46,719 nt of DNA from Arenicellales bacterium (GTDB lineage Bacteria; Pseudomonadota; Gammaproteobacteria; BMS3Bbin11): the NCBI GenBank assembly GCA_029287915.1, contig JARFQE010000100.1:1-46719 (forward strand), given 5' to 3'. The notes under the pieces were generated by a model that was not told the DNA's origin, did no database searches, and saw only the letters and a program-made list of their open reading frames with translations. Made by a program: the position numbers and the translations under genes. Shown here piece after piece: positions 29,535 through 39,591 of this stretch. Every line of letters begins with the position of its first letter. The first letter of the stretch is position 1.

Positions 29535-30431
29535 CTATTGATCTGCCACTCTCGAAAGATGATTCTTTATCAATCTAACATCATAATCTGATACACTTTT
29601 TATGACATTCTCGTAATCATTAATGTCTATTTTCATTGGATTATCACGCAATGGCTCTACCTTCAGAAAGGGCATTTTTCCCTGCAAGATAAGCTCTTTC
29701 CAGAAACTGTGTGTAGCATTTATCTTTGGTATAACATTCTCACCGCTGACCAGTGCACGTATTTTGTTGTGGATTTTATCTACCGAAAATCTTTTTGATA
29801 AGTAAATTAATCGTTCAGAAAAGGTAGGATTGTACTCGGCCGAGGTTGCAGCTTTGAGACCGGACTTTAGCAGGCACCGCGTCATACCAACTTCATAGCG
29901 CCTTATGATTTCTTCTTTTGTGTCCAGGTTTGTTACTGCCTCCCAGAAAGCCCTGAAGGCATTCGAATTGAGCGCATTTTTTTTAAACACGACGAAATAG
30001 CTCTGAAGATGGTATGAAATATCAGTATTTGATGTCATACCCCAGAAGTCACAGGATTGAGAAGTCATCCTGCTGAATATGCTTGCTAGATCAAAAAATG
30101 GTCCATAGACGCTGTCGTTGCAAACCACGATCTCATCAAAAGCTGCATGCTCAAGACTTTTCAGGCCAAGCTTGTAGCTCATGAAATCATAGCCAATATT
30201 TTCCCGTAATATAACCTCGCAACCGATGTGTGCAAGCTTATCGAGATCCTTTCTATCCAGCTTCGCCGTTGATACAAAAACCAGTGTATGACTAATTTTT
30301 CTTAATTCACGGAGATAAAAATAGACATAGGGGTCTACCATATCATGCATGTCATAGTGTGCAAAAACTATGGCGCGATTTTCCGGGTTAAGCAAAATTA
30401 GCTCCAGCTGCAATAGTAGCCATCGACGCAA
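29535..30431 (-). CDS. RgpF (rhamnan synthesis F) family protein
   Basis: 298 residues. RgpF-type proteins are glycosyltransferases of rhamnose-rich polysaccharides. The family blocks are present: AIVFAHYDMHDMVDPYVYFYLREL (split here), TLVFVSTA, ILRENIGYDFMSYKLGL, DEIVVCNDSVYGP, DFWGMTSNTD and HLQSYFVVFKKNAL. The start is uncertain. TTG at 30431 has a GAGG only two bases away, while TTG at 30395 has GGAG at good distance. No ATG is usable, and the family often has more N-terminal sequence, so a trimmed 5' end is possible. Composition looks lower in GC than the housekeeping genes. It lies 15 bases after the double-GT4 gene. Confidence 0.8.
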   Translation of the reverse strand: MRRWLLLQLELILLNPENRAIVFAHYDMHDMVDPYVYFYLRELRKISHTLVFVSTAKLDRKDLDKLAHIGCEVILRENIGYDFMSYKLGLKSLEHAAFDEIVVCNDSVYGPFFDLASIFSRMTSQSCDFWGMTSNTDISYHLQSYFVVFKKNALNSNAFRAFWEAVTNLDTKEEIIRRYEVGMTRCLLKSGLKAATSAEYNPTFSERLIYLSKRFSVDKIHNKIRALVSGENVIPKINATHSFWKELILQGKMPFLKVEPLRDNPMKIDINDYENVIKSVSDYDVRLIKNHLSRVADQ

Positions 30432-30446
30432 TACCTCAGTACAGGC

Positions 30447-33017
30447 CTAGCCGCTATCTTTTAGAAGTTTGCAATACAGGCTATCGAGCTCATCGACCTG
30501 CATGGATACAGTATTGATCTTTCTTTCCCCATTTGTTACAGGAGGATATTGATACTTTGACATGTTATTATTTAATTCTGAAAACAGCTCATGAAGGCGA
30601 TTGTCATCGCCGATTGAGAATATATGTCCGTCCTTACCTTCAGTGACATCTTCAGCTAGCCCCCCCGCATCACTTACTATCACCCACTTACCCATCAGAA
30701 TAGCTTCGCGCGAAACAAGTCCAAAGCTTTCAGGCCACATAGAAGGGGCGATGACTACATCAATGGTGTTATAAAATTCATCCATCCTGTCCATTTCTAT
30801 CGGAGGGATCAGTTCAACCTCGTTTTCACCCCAGCGCTCAGTAATATTCTCTCCGACATTAAAATCGACTACCTTGAGCTGCAGGTTTTCAAAGTGGCTG
30901 CGTGAAAACACCTGCTTTAGGAAATAGTAACCTTTGTGCATACATACACCACCAAGATAGGCCAGCCTGAGTGTCGATAAGTCACTGCCAGCAGGCTGCA
31001 TGCCAGCCGTCATGGACACGCCGTTCTTGTTTATCAGAATTTCTTTAAAACCGTTTTTCCTATATAGACTGGCCTGGTACTCTGATACTGCCAGAAGACT
31101 TGAAGCGGACCTTAATGCCCCTGCCAGGTACTCGGCACGTTCAAGTGTGCTAACAATATCCTGGCTGGTATTCGCTGCAATCAACGGGTTGCGTTGTAGC
31201 TCATCAACTGGCTCACCGTTGTCGTCGATCAGGAACTGATGATCGGATATCCACCAGGCATCATGAGCAGTGACTATATACGGTATATTTTCCGCAATGG
31301 CTGCCCGCAACGGTGATGCCGTCAGTCTCTGCATGCTATGAAAATGAATAAGGTCAGGCTTTCTGAAGCGTAGATATTCGCTAAAAATTCTTTCGACATC
31401 ATCGTCCCTGTATTTCCACTCCAGGTCCGGGCTGGCGGAAACACTCAAAGCTGTAACATTCACTCCATCATATTCATACTCACGTAGTTGATTCGGCAGC
31501 GGGTTTTCAATATCACAGGTAAATACCATAACATCATAACGATCCGAAAAACGTTGTTGAATATTGTCTATAATATTTTTCATTACCACAGTCGCTCCAC
31601 CAATCGAAGAAGGTGGATAAACCGTGTTGACATAAAGCAGTTTCTTTTTAGTTTCTGTTGCAAGCGAAGCGATACCCCTGTCAACGGCATGATCTATATA
31701 GCGGTCGACTATGTCGCTAAATTTCCGACTCATGGCCTCTACTCCATACAGTCGCATAACCTTTTTATGCGCAGTCTCGCCGACTGACAGCCGATACTCT
31801 GTATCATTGACTAATTTTGTAAGAGCTTCATACCACTGTTGCTGGTTATCGGCCAGGCAGCCATCGATGCCATCTTCAATGATTTCCCGATAGGTTCTGG
31901 TGGCAGATACGACGCAGGGAATTTTGAAAATAGCTGATTCAATCCATTTAATCTCACTCTTGCAATCAGCAAAGAATCCCAGCTCTAGAGGCGCTATACA
32001 GAGCTTTGCCTGTGACAAAACAGTCAGGTAGGAATCAAAAGGCATGATAGGCAGGATGCGAATACGCGCTGAAAATACTTTCAATTCTGCAGGGATCGTC
32101 AGGTGACCAACTATAATGAGCCTGACATCTTCATTTTCTTTCAGGATTTTGACCAAAACCGGGGCAATAGTGGCGAAATCTTCATCATGAGTTCTGGTTC
32201 CACTTCCATAAAAAATATCGACAAAGTCATCGCTTCTTGGAACAGGTGGTGTATCAACGTGTGCAAGCAAGCCTTTGTCCAGGGTGTTGGGAAAGACGGT
32301 ACATATTCCTGCACCGACTATACGTGCCATCTCTTGCGCAAGCACTGGTGTCGAGGCCAGTGCATAGCTACAGGTTTCAATTGCTTTTCGATAAATTGAT
32401 GCGCCCCGCAGCATCTCTTTTTGCTCACGTTCGAGCAACTGCCCTGTGGCTCCTTTGAATTTCTCCGCCAGCCGCTGTTCATCAAATATCAGGTCATCAA
32501 GATCATAGAGCATTATCTTGTTTAGACCTGCCGCATATTGCATGATATTTATGACATCTGGAAAGCCAGGTACACGGTAAAAAAGAATTACATCATAGAA
32601 ATGAACCTTCTCCTTCACCGCGGCAAGTTCGCGCCATGACAACCATTCATGGCGCCAATCAAGTTCCTGTAGAAGCTCCATTTTTTGCTGCACACGATAG
32701 CGGAAACATTGAGGTATGCTTTCCTCAACTACAAGTAGCACTGATGGGTGCCTGCTGATTGGCCGCGCAGACATTGCGGTTTGCTGTGGAGCAATATAAG
32801 TGCTGAGATTACGCTGTTGCCGGTTTGCGAACAAACCCAGCCTCTCCAGCATTCTGAGCAGGACTTTACTCAGACGTATTAGCAAGCTGATGGAAAGAAA
32901 AAAAACATTGACGATGAACATCAAAAGCGGCTTTTTATGAATCGTCGTCAACACAGTGTCCACTCGCCTGCGATTCATTCGTGTCAGACTCTTCAAGCGT
33001 TCAATGATGGTTGCCAT
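30447..33017 (-). CDS. Tandem GT4-type glycosyltransferase, two-domain protein
   Basis: 856 residues with an ATG start. A hydrophobic segment at about 30-50 probably anchors it to the inner membrane. Domain 1 (about 92-440) is GT-B-like, with YDLDDLIFDE, FYGSGTRTHDEDF and CKSEIKWIESAIFKIPCVVS. Domain 2 (about 458-856) starts LLYVNTVYPPSSIGGATVVM and has HFHSMQRL, VTAHDAWWISDH, the hinge AYLGGVCMHKGYYFL and PSMWPESFGLVSREAI with the EX7E-type glutamates. Two active sites in one chain suggest successive addition of two sugars, or one catalytic and one binding domain. It follows the double-GT2 gene by 18 bases. Confidence 0.88.
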   Translation of the reverse strand: MATIIERLKSLTRMNRRRVDTVLTTIHKKPLLMFIVNVFFLSISLLIRLSKVLLRMLERLGLFANRQQRNLSTYIAPQQTAMSARPISRHPSVLLVVEESIPQCFRYRVQQKMELLQELDWRHEWLSWRELAAVKEKVHFYDVILFYRVPGFPDVINIMQYAAGLNKIMLYDLDDLIFDEQRLAEKFKGATGQLLEREQKEMLRGASIYRKAIETCSYALASTPVLAQEMARIVGAGICTVFPNTLDKGLLAHVDTPPVPRSDDFVDIFYGSGTRTHDEDFATIAPVLVKILKENEDVRLIIVGHLTIPAELKVFSARIRILPIMPFDSYLTVLSQAKLCIAPLELGFFADCKSEIKWIESAIFKIPCVVSATRTYREIIEDGIDGCLADNQQQWYEALTKLVNDTEYRLSVGETAHKKVMRLYGVEAMSRKFSDIVDRYIDHAVDRGIASLATETKKKLLYVNTVYPPSSIGGATVVMKNIIDNIQQRFSDRYDVMVFTCDIENPLPNQLREYEYDGVNVTALSVSASPDLEWKYRDDDVERIFSEYLRFRKPDLIHFHSMQRLTASPLRAAIAENIPYIVTAHDAWWISDHQFLIDDNGEPVDELQRNPLIAANTSQDIVSTLERAEYLAGALRSASSLLAVSEYQASLYRKNGFKEILINKNGVSMTAGMQPAGSDLSTLRLAYLGGVCMHKGYYFLKQVFSRSHFENLQLKVVDFNVGENITERWGENEVELIPPIEMDRMDEFYNTIDVVIAPSMWPESFGLVSREAILMGKWVIVSDAGGLAEDVTEGKDGHIFSIGDDNRLHELFSELNNNMSKYQYPPVTNGERKINTVSMQVDELDSLYCKLLKDSG

Positions 33018-33035
33018 CGTAATAGCCGTATCTAT

Positions 33036-35426
33036 TTAACTATACTTGACCATTGCCAAACTGTAGTTCTCATCGTCATGAGTCAGGTTTGGATTGTAAT
33101 AGGGATCACCCTGTTCAAATATGTCTGCATGGCGTTCTCTTAACCTGGCCTTCTCCCCACTGAAACGCTGCTGCTTTTCTTCTGTATCCTCATAGCCCCT
33201 AGATATCGACTCATAATGATAAAGCTCGGCATAGGGTGTAAAAACATTCAGTAGCCCCTTTTCACGCAGGCGCAAGCAAAAATCTACATCGTTATAGGCA
33301 ATCTTGAAATTAACCTCATCGAAACCATTGATTGAATCATATTTCTGCCGACTAATCATGAAACAGGCGCCGGTAACTGCAGAGACATTATGAATCTTAT
33401 GAAGAAGATTGAAATAGCCTGGATAATTTATCGGCAGCAGTTTATGTGCATGACCGGCATAACCTCCCAGGCCAATGATAATCCCCGCATGTTGAATAGT
33501 GTTATTGGGATATAGCAGTTTGGCACCGACAGCACCTACCTCCTGACGCTGTGCATGCTCCAGCATTGATTCTATCCAGTCCCAGCTAATGACCTCAATA
33601 TCATTATTTAATATGATCAGGTACTCGCCTTTTGATTGCGTAACGCCAAAATTTACAACACGTGAAAAATTAAATTCTTCGTTAAATTCAATACAACGGA
33701 AACGGGGTGACTTCTGTTCCAGTTGATGGATCAAAGTGAACGTTTCGCTCGAGCGACTGTTATTAGAAATCGCTATAATCTCATAGTTGTCCCATGTCGA
33801 ATGATCAAGTATTGAGTTGACACAGGTTGCTAGCAGATCTGGCTTGTCGCGAAAGGGAATAACAATGCTTACCAATGGAGTATCTTTTATTTTTCGCTTA
33901 ACTCGAAAAAAGAAAGGTAATTTTTCATCCAGTACTTGAGCTTCTATGCCGCGCCGGTCCAGGGTATCCTGCAGGGCCATATGAGCATTCATCAATGCAC
34001 CCGGTTTTGCATCCGCGGTGAAGCTGGTTGAGGTTTCGCTCTTACGCCAGTGGTAGAGCACCTTCTGAATGTGGTAAATCTGGTCTGTCTTTTCCGTCAG
34101 ACGCAGTAGTAGTTCATAATCCTGTGCTCCGTCATAGCGACTATCAAGTAAACCGACCTCTTGCACCAGTTTTTTCCTGACCACAACAAAGTGTGTGATG
34201 TAATTATGTGACAATAAAAGGTCGGGCGAGAAATCGGGCTTGAAATGGGGATCAATATACTCACCATCAAGATCAATGAAATCTTCATCAGAATAGATCA
34301 ACTCCGCACCGCTATCATTGATTGCCTTGGCCGCTTCAAACAACGCATCAGGCGTCAATTCGTCATCGTTGTCCATAAACGCCAGGTATTCTCCACTGGC
34401 AAAGCGAATTGCTTCATTGGTCGCGCCGGAAATATTGCGATTATTATCCAGATAGTGGATTCTAATCTGCGGATGGCGGATATTCTTTAGATAAGCAATC
34501 GTCTCGTCTCTACTGGAGGCGTCATCTACAATGCAAAGTTCCCAGTTTTCATGGAGCTGAGTCTTGACACTTTCTATCGCGGTTTCTAGCCACGCCGGGT
34601 CAACATTATAGACTGGCATTACCAGGCTAATGAGTGGTTTTTTTTCCAATGATAACAGCTCTGAACTGACACGTGTGCGATCTTCTTCAGTAAACGTGTA
34701 TTCATATTCACGACTATTCCTTGGGCTATCTTTAACTGTACGGTTTTCTTGCGCATGCATCCAGCCAATAAGCTTTTCACGCAGCAATGGTATCCAGCCA
34801 AACAATCGATGATAAATCTTGCGATATCCTTCTATCAGTCGCCATGCTTTTGATCGCTTGATCTCCTCAATTTCTTCCCTGTATTGCTTGTGATTAGCAA
34901 GCTCATCTTCCAGCTCTCGTATGCGACTGATATATGTATTCTCTTCCCTGATAAAGCCATCCTGCGCTATTGCATAGTCAAGAGAATACGGCGCACTAAG
35001 CTCAATGCACAATTGCAGCCTGCTATCGGCTTCAACATCAGGCAAAGAAAGTGTCAGAGACGGGTCAGTTCCTGTTACTACAAACACCTCGCCAAGTGCT
35101 GAATGACGGTAGCGAAGATCAATGAACTGGCATGCCTCAAGAATTTCATCCGGATCATCGTAATGGAGCAATTCCTCAGCTTGCACACTTGCCTGATCAA
35201 CGAGGGTAATACGGTACAGATGAATAAATCCATCGCGCCACAATCCTGTATGCGAATGAAATGATAATGTAATTTCCTTGCTGGCTGGAACAATATCTTT
35301 AAAGCAGTGGCGTTGCCGTTCCACAATCGGGTCAATAGCAACTAACTGATCAGCAACATCAGTCTGCTGCAGCACAAGCGTTAATGAACTTTCGTCTTCA
35401 TTCATTACAGTTACATCAAGTATCAA
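33036..35426 (-). CDS. Tandem GT2 glycosyltransferase, two-domain protein
   Basis: Up to 796 residues. The N-terminal 150 residues are beta-rich and unassigned, and a short coiled coil follows (about 163-200). GT2 domain 1 (about 264-480) has LISLVMPVYNVDPAWL, CIVDDASSRDET, FMDNDDELTPDAL and AQDYELLLRL. GT2 domain 2 (about 517-740) has VSIVIPFRDKPDLL, IILNNDIEVIS and AYNDVDFCLRLREKG. It resembles the multi-domain GT2 enzymes that build O-chains in ABC-exported systems. The start is either TTG at 35426, overlapping the wzt stop (TTGA), or ATG at 35405; neither has a clear ribosome site. Its place next to wzt suggests it extends the chain before export. Confidence 0.88.
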   Translation of the reverse strand: MILDVTVMNEDESSLTLVLQQTDVADQLVAIDPIVERQRHCFKDIVPASKEITLSFHSHTGLWRDGFIHLYRITLVDQASVQAEELLHYDDPDEILEACQFIDLRYRHSALGEVFVVTGTDPSLTLSLPDVEADSRLQLCIELSAPYSLDYAIAQDGFIREENTYISRIRELEDELANHKQYREEIEEIKRSKAWRLIEGYRKIYHRLFGWIPLLREKLIGWMHAQENRTVKDSPRNSREYEYTFTEEDRTRVSSELLSLEKKPLISLVMPVYNVDPAWLETAIESVKTQLHENWELCIVDDASSRDETIAYLKNIRHPQIRIHYLDNNRNISGATNEAIRFASGEYLAFMDNDDELTPDALFEAAKAINDSGAELIYSDEDFIDLDGEYIDPHFKPDFSPDLLLSHNYITHFVVVRKKLVQEVGLLDSRYDGAQDYELLLRLTEKTDQIYHIQKVLYHWRKSETSTSFTADAKPGALMNAHMALQDTLDRRGIEAQVLDEKLPFFFRVKRKIKDTPLVSIVIPFRDKPDLLATCVNSILDHSTWDNYEIIAISNNSRSSETFTLIHQLEQKSPRFRCIEFNEEFNFSRVVNFGVTQSKGEYLIILNNDIEVISWDWIESMLEHAQRQEVGAVGAKLLYPNNTIQHAGIIIGLGGYAGHAHKLLPINYPGYFNLLHKIHNVSAVTGACFMISRQKYDSINGFDEVNFKIAYNDVDFCLRLREKGLLNVFTPYAELYHYESISRGYEDTEEKQQRFSGEKARLRERHADIFEQGDPYYNPNLTHDDENYSLAMVKYS

Positions 35427-36745
35427 TGAACACCGTCAATCGACATCTTCATATTTAATGCAGATATACCAAAATCACTCTTGTCCGCCTTAACCTGCAG
35501 GTGAATAAGATCATAGCGCCGGTCAACAGCCAGGTTGTCCTTTTTCTCATCATCATCTGCCAGTCCAAGCGAAATAAAATAATCACCGCCGATCAGATTA
35601 ATCATAAAGCTGTATCGGATAAGTAATTCACTACCTGCCAGCGCGGCAGGGACATCAAGTTTTCGCTCTCTTGTGTTAGCACCGTAGACGACTATGCCAT
35701 CCGATGTCTTCAGGGTGAGTCCGAGGATAGGAGCGGTAACATCTTTTGAGAAAACTATTCTAAGTAGAAGGTCTATGCGATCACCAGTTTTACACATAGC
35801 AGGAGCCGGTCCACCATTAACCAGCAGCACATAGTCCTGTATCTGCCCACGCTGATCTCCCCAGCGGTACTCTGCAGAATTATAGTATGGTCGCAGGCTA
35901 CAACCATCAATAAAGCGGTCCGTAATCAAACCGTTTTCATCATAGCTGATTGCATCAGTATTTATTGATTTTGTTTTTACCTGTCCTTCATCATTATTAA
36001 ATAACAAATTCAGATATTCATTGACTACATGCCCAGGATCACCGATCGCATGCATCGACCCTTTTTCCAGTAATACAGCACGATCGCAGTGTCTCACAAT
36101 CAAATCACTGGAGTGTGTGACAAACAGCGTTGTTGTGCCCCGTTCTTTCAATTCCCGAAGCTTCCTGAAGCATTTGTTCTGGAATCGTACGTCGCCCACT
36201 GACAGGGCTTCATCGACAACAAGGATATCCGGGTCGAGGTGGATCGCAACGGCAAAAGCAAGGCGCACATACATACCGCTCGAATAGGTTTTCACAGGCT
36301 GGTCGATAAAATCGCCGATACCAGAAAACTCCAGGATATCGTTAAACCTGCTTGCCATTTCGTTGCGACTGAAACCGACAATTGAACCATTAAGATAAGC
36401 GTTTTCTCGACCACTAAAATTTGGATTGAAACCGGCACCAAGCTCAAGCAGGGCTGATAAGCGTCCATTCACCTCAACAGTGCCGGCTGTGGGATACAGG
36501 GTACCGCTAATGATCTGCAGCAATGTTGACTTGCCCGAACCATTGCGACCGATAATGCCAACAGTTTCTCCACGGCAAATTTCCAGATCGAGTGGTTGTA
36601 GCGCCTGTATTTGTCGGAAGCGGGTACCGGACTCCCGAATCCCCGATCGATGCATTATCGATTCCAGTACACGATCAATAGGGCGATTGTATACACGATA
36701 GTTCTTGCACAGTTTCTCTACGCGAATGACCGGTTCAGAGGACAT
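35423..36745 (-). CDS. wzt: Polysaccharide ABC transporter, ATP-binding protein with C-terminal carbohydrate domain
   Basis: 440 residues from the ATG at 36745, which has AGAGGA seven bases upstream; the longer frame to 36796 lacks this and would overlap wzm widely. The ATPase domain (about 1-250) has Walker A GRNGSGKS (66-73), signature SSGM with YSSGMYVRLAFA, Walker B ILVVDE (174-179) and the TLFVTHSS switch. The C-terminal part (about 280-440) fits a Wzt carbohydrate-binding domain, which in E. coli O8/O9a recognises the finished chain end. This implies an O-polysaccharide exported as a complete chain across the inner membrane. It overlaps wzm by 11 bases. Confidence 0.93.
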   Translation of the reverse strand: MSSEPVIRVEKLCKNYRVYNRPIDRVLESIMHRSGIRESGTRFRQIQALQPLDLEICRGETVGIIGRNGSGKSTLLQIISGTLYPTAGTVEVNGRLSALLELGAGFNPNFSGRENAYLNGSIVGFSRNEMASRFNDILEFSGIGDFIDQPVKTYSSGMYVRLAFAVAIHLDPDILVVDEALSVGDVRFQNKCFRKLRELKERGTTTLFVTHSSDLIVRHCDRAVLLEKGSMHAIGDPGHVVNEYLNLLFNNDEGQVKTKSINTDAISYDENGLITDRFIDGCSLRPYYNSAEYRWGDQRGQIQDYVLLVNGGPAPAMCKTGDRIDLLLRIVFSKDVTAPILGLTLKTSDGIVVYGANTRERKLDVPAALAGSELLIRYSFMINLIGGDYFISLGLADDDEKKDNLAVDRRYDLIHLQVKADKSDFGISALNMKMSIDGVH

Positions 36746-37559
36746 CGGCAAATCCTCTGCGGCTTTTCTGGAACCACACGAAACCGATGATGGCAATGAT
36801 CAAAGATACCACGCTGTACAATAACAGCAGCTTCAAATCTGGTGCATTACCCCACAGCAATATCTCTCTGCTCTGCTGCATGATCAATGTCAATGGATTG
36901 AGATAGATAACCCCCTGCAGCCCTTCTGGTAAAGCCGATATTGGATAGAATACCGGGCTCAGAAATAACAGTGCGGTTGTTAAAACACCCATCAGCTGCT
37001 GGATATCTGAAAGAAAGACACCCAGCGCAGAAAACAACCACAGACAACCAACCAGAAAGATGATGTATGGAATGAAAACGACCGGCAGCCACAATACAGT
37101 TATCGGTATACTGCCGTTTATGAACAGATTAAAGACTAGCAGAATCAGGAAACTCATCAGCGCATGGAAGAATGCTGCATAGATAGTCACCCATGGGAGT
37201 ATCTCGATCGGAAACACTACCTTTTTTACGTAATTCACATTACTGGTAATAAGCGTTGGGGCGCGGTTAATGCATTCTGCGAACATTCCATGCACGATCA
37301 AACCACAGAATAAAGTCAACGCAAAACCACCATCCCCGAGGTTCATCTCACCCCAGCGTGCTTTGAAAACGTAACCAAAGATAAAGGTATAGATGATCAA
37401 CATCAGTAGAGGGTTCAGCAGGGTCCAGAAAAAACCCATCACTGATCCTCGATAACGACTGGAAACCTCGCGTTTCGCCAGTTGCCGGACTAATGATTGA
37501 TGCTTAATCAGGGAATTTAGTATACCCGAAGGATTGAGACTGTCATTTATGCCATCCAT
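36735..37559 (-). CDS. wzm: Polysaccharide ABC transporter, permease
   Basis: 274 residues from the ATG at 37559, with GGGG about ten bases upstream; a TTG two codons earlier is the alternative. It is an ABC-2 type permease with six membrane spans. The N-terminal cytoplasmic part LAKREVSSRYRGSVMGFFWTLLNPLL is the typical entry into span 1 (coupling to Wzt). GIIYLNPLTLIMQQSREILLWG-like sequence (LNPLTLIMQQSREILLWGN) near the C-terminus is conserved in Wzm/TagG/KpsM-type permeases. Together with Wzt it would flip the undecaprenyl-linked polysaccharide into the periplasm. It lies about 50 bases downstream of rmlA. Confidence 0.94.
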   Translation of the reverse strand: MDGINDSLNPSGILNSLIKHQSLVRQLAKREVSSRYRGSVMGFFWTLLNPLLMLIIYTFIFGYVFKARWGEMNLGDGGFALTLFCGLIVHGMFAECINRAPTLITSNVNYVKKVVFPIEILPWVTIYAAFFHALMSFLILLVFNLFINGSIPITVLWLPVVFIPYIIFLVGCLWLFSALGVFLSDIQQLMGVLTTALLFLSPVFYPISALPEGLQGVIYLNPLTLIMQQSREILLWGNAPDLKLLLLYSVVSLIIAIIGFVWFQKSRRGFADVL

Positions 37560-37611
37560 AAACAAATTACCCCAGGCTCCCTCTGCTCAGCAGGGTACAT
37601 AAAATCAGGTA

Positions 37612-38484
37612 TCATAATCCTTCTTCTGCAACCAGTTTCAGGTATCGGCCATAGGCATTTTTCGACATTACCTGGGCAAGTTCCAGAAGCTGTCCTTTGT
37701 TGATATATCCTTTGCGAAAGGCGATTTCTTCCGGACAGGATACTTTCAGACCCTGCCTTTTTTCAAGGGTCTCGATGAATGTTGCTGCCTGCAACAGGGA
37801 ATCGTTGGTGCCGGTATCCAGCCAGGCACTGCCGCGCCCCATCAACTCAACAGACAGCTTTCCATCTTCGAGATAACATTTGTTGACATCGGTGATTTCC
37901 AGTTCTCCGCGCGCTGATGGCTTGATGTTTTCTGCATAACTGATGACTTTATTGTCATAAAAATACAAACCTGTCACGGCGTAACGGGAACGGGGTTGTT
38001 GAGGCTTTTCTTCCAGGCTTAACACATTGCCCTGCTTGTCAAACTCCACCACGCCGTAGCGTTCCGGGTCATGCACCGGGTAGGCGAATACTGTGGAGCC
38101 CTCTGTCAATGATGCCGCCCGCGTCAGCATGGTTGACATATCATGACCATAAAAAATATTATCGCCGAGCACCAGTGCTACTGAAGAATCGTCGATAAAT
38201 TTCTTACCAATTAGAAAGGCCTGGGCCAGGCCACCGGGTTCGTCCTGGACAGCATATTCCAGTTCAAGCCCCCAGCTATTCCCATCACCAAGTAGTTCTT
38301 CGAATCGCGGTGTATCCTGGGGAGTAGAAATAATGAGTATCTGGCGTATCCCTGCCAGCATCAGTGTCGACAGAGGATAGTAGATCATTGGTTTATCATA
38401 GACCGGCAACAACTGCTTGGAAACCACCGTTGTCACCGGATAGAGACGCGTGCCGGAACCCCCTGCGAGGATAATACCCTTCAT
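37612..38484 (-). CDS. rmlA: Glucose-1-phosphate thymidylyltransferase
   Basis: 290 residues from the ATG at 38484, the normal RmlA length and N-terminus ([16 protein letters not shown]). A 20-residue upstream extension exists but runs into rmlB and is not family-like. The enzyme makes dTDP-glucose, the first step of dTDP-rhamnose and related sugars. Motifs are [46 protein letters not shown] and [11 protein letters not shown]. It lies four bases after rmlB, so the two are cotranscribed. rmlC and rmlD are not in the window. Confidence 0.96.
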   Translation of the reverse strand: MKGIILAGGSGTRLYPVTTVVSKQLLPVYDKPMIYYPLSTLMLAGIRQILIISTPQDTPRFEELLGDGNSWGLELEYAVQDEPGGLAQAFLIGKKFIDDSSVALVLGDNIFYGHDMSTMLTRAASLTEGSTVFAYPVHDPERYGVVEFDKQGNVLSLEEKPQQPRSRYAVTGLYFYDNKVISYAENIKPSARGELEITDVNKCYLEDGKLSVELMGRGSAWLDTGTNDSLLQAATFIETLEKRQGLKVSCPEEIAFRKGYINKGQLLELAQVMSKNAYGRYLKLVAEEGL

Positions 38485-38488
38485 AACA

Positions 38489-39550
38489 TCATTGTCCTGC
38501 ACCGAGGCGTTCACCCATATAGGAGCCGTCAAGCACACGATCAACCCATTGCTGGTTGGCGAGATACCAGTCTACTGTCTTTGCCAGGCCGGTTTCAAAA
38601 GTCTCTTCAGGTATCCAGCCCAGATCACGCTGTATCTTGCTGGCATCAATCGCATAACGCATATCATGGCCTGGCCGATCGGCAACAAAGCTGATTAGTT
38701 CTGCATAAGGCCTGCCATCCTTTGTCGGCTCACGGTCATCCAGAATAGCGCAAAGTGTTCTGACCACATCAATATTAGTCACCTCGTTATGCCCGCCAAT
38801 ATTATAGGTCTCGCCTTTTTTTCCCTTCTTCATGACTAGTAGCAATGCTCGCGCATGGTCGTCAACATATAGCCAGTCACGTACGTTCTCACCAGTACCA
38901 TATACTGGTAGAGCCTCACCGTTACGCGCTTTCTGTAACATCAACGGAATCAGTTTTTCCGGATATTGGTAAGGCCCGTAATTATTTGAACAATTGGTCA
39001 GGACGACTGGCAGCCCGTAGGTACGATACCAGGCTCTTACCAGATGGTCTGAAGAGGCCTTGCTGGCAGAATATGGAGAACTGGGATCGTAAGGAGTTGT
39101 CTCCAGGAACATACCTTCATCACCCAAACTGCCGTAGACTTCGTCGGTCGATACATGATGAAAGCGAAATGCGTTCTTTTTTTCTGCTTGCAGGCCATTC
39201 CAGTAGACACGTGCAATTTCCAGTAGGTTATAGGTACCGATGATGTTTGTCTGGATAAAGTCACCCGGGCCATCAATAGAGCGATCAACATGTGATTCTG
39301 CAGCCAGATGCATAATGGCATCAGGCTGATATGCAGAAAAAACTTCTGTCATCGTCTGGCTATCACAGATATCTGCCTGCACAAAGTTATAGCGTGGATT
39401 CTCTGCTACTGATTGAAGAGAATCTAGATTACCGGCATAGGTTAGCTTGTCTACATTTACTACTGTGTCGTCACTTGATTCGATAATCATCCTGACAACC
39501 GCAGAACCGATAAACCCGGCCCCACCGGTTACGATATACGTTTTAGCCAT
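38489..39550 (-). CDS. rmlB: dTDP-glucose 4,6-dehydratase
   Basis: About 353 residues from the ATG at 39550, which has an AAGGGA-type ribosome site and begins the family-like [19 protein letters not shown] longer frame to 39595 would overlap hldD and lacks support. It is an extended SDR with NAD loop [24 protein letters not shown], the active-site block [11 protein letters not shown], and [15 protein letters not shown] with YxxxK. The product is dTDP-4-keto-6-deoxyglucose, used for rhamnose, Fuc3N or Qui3N branches. The following enzymes are not seen here. Confidence 0.96.
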   Translation of the reverse strand: MAKTYIVTGGAGFIGSAVVRMIIESSDDTVVNVDKLTYAGNLDSLQSVAENPRYNFVQADICDSQTMTEVFSAYQPDAIMHLAAESHVDRSIDGPGDFIQTNIIGTYNLLEIARVYWNGLQAEKKNAFRFHHVSTDEVYGSLGDEGMFLETTPYDPSSPYSASKASSDHLVRAWYRTYGLPVVLTNCSNNYGPYQYPEKLIPLMLQKARNGEALPVYGTGENVRDWLYVDDHARALLLVMKKGKKGETYNIGGHNEVTNIDVVRTLCAILDDREPTKDGRPYAELISFVADRPGHDMRYAIDASKIQRDLGWIPEETFETGLAKTVDWYLANQQWVDRVLDGSYMGERLGAGQ

Positions 39551-39591
39551 CGTGTTTGTATCCCTTGTCTGTTTTCCGATCGGGCGATGCG

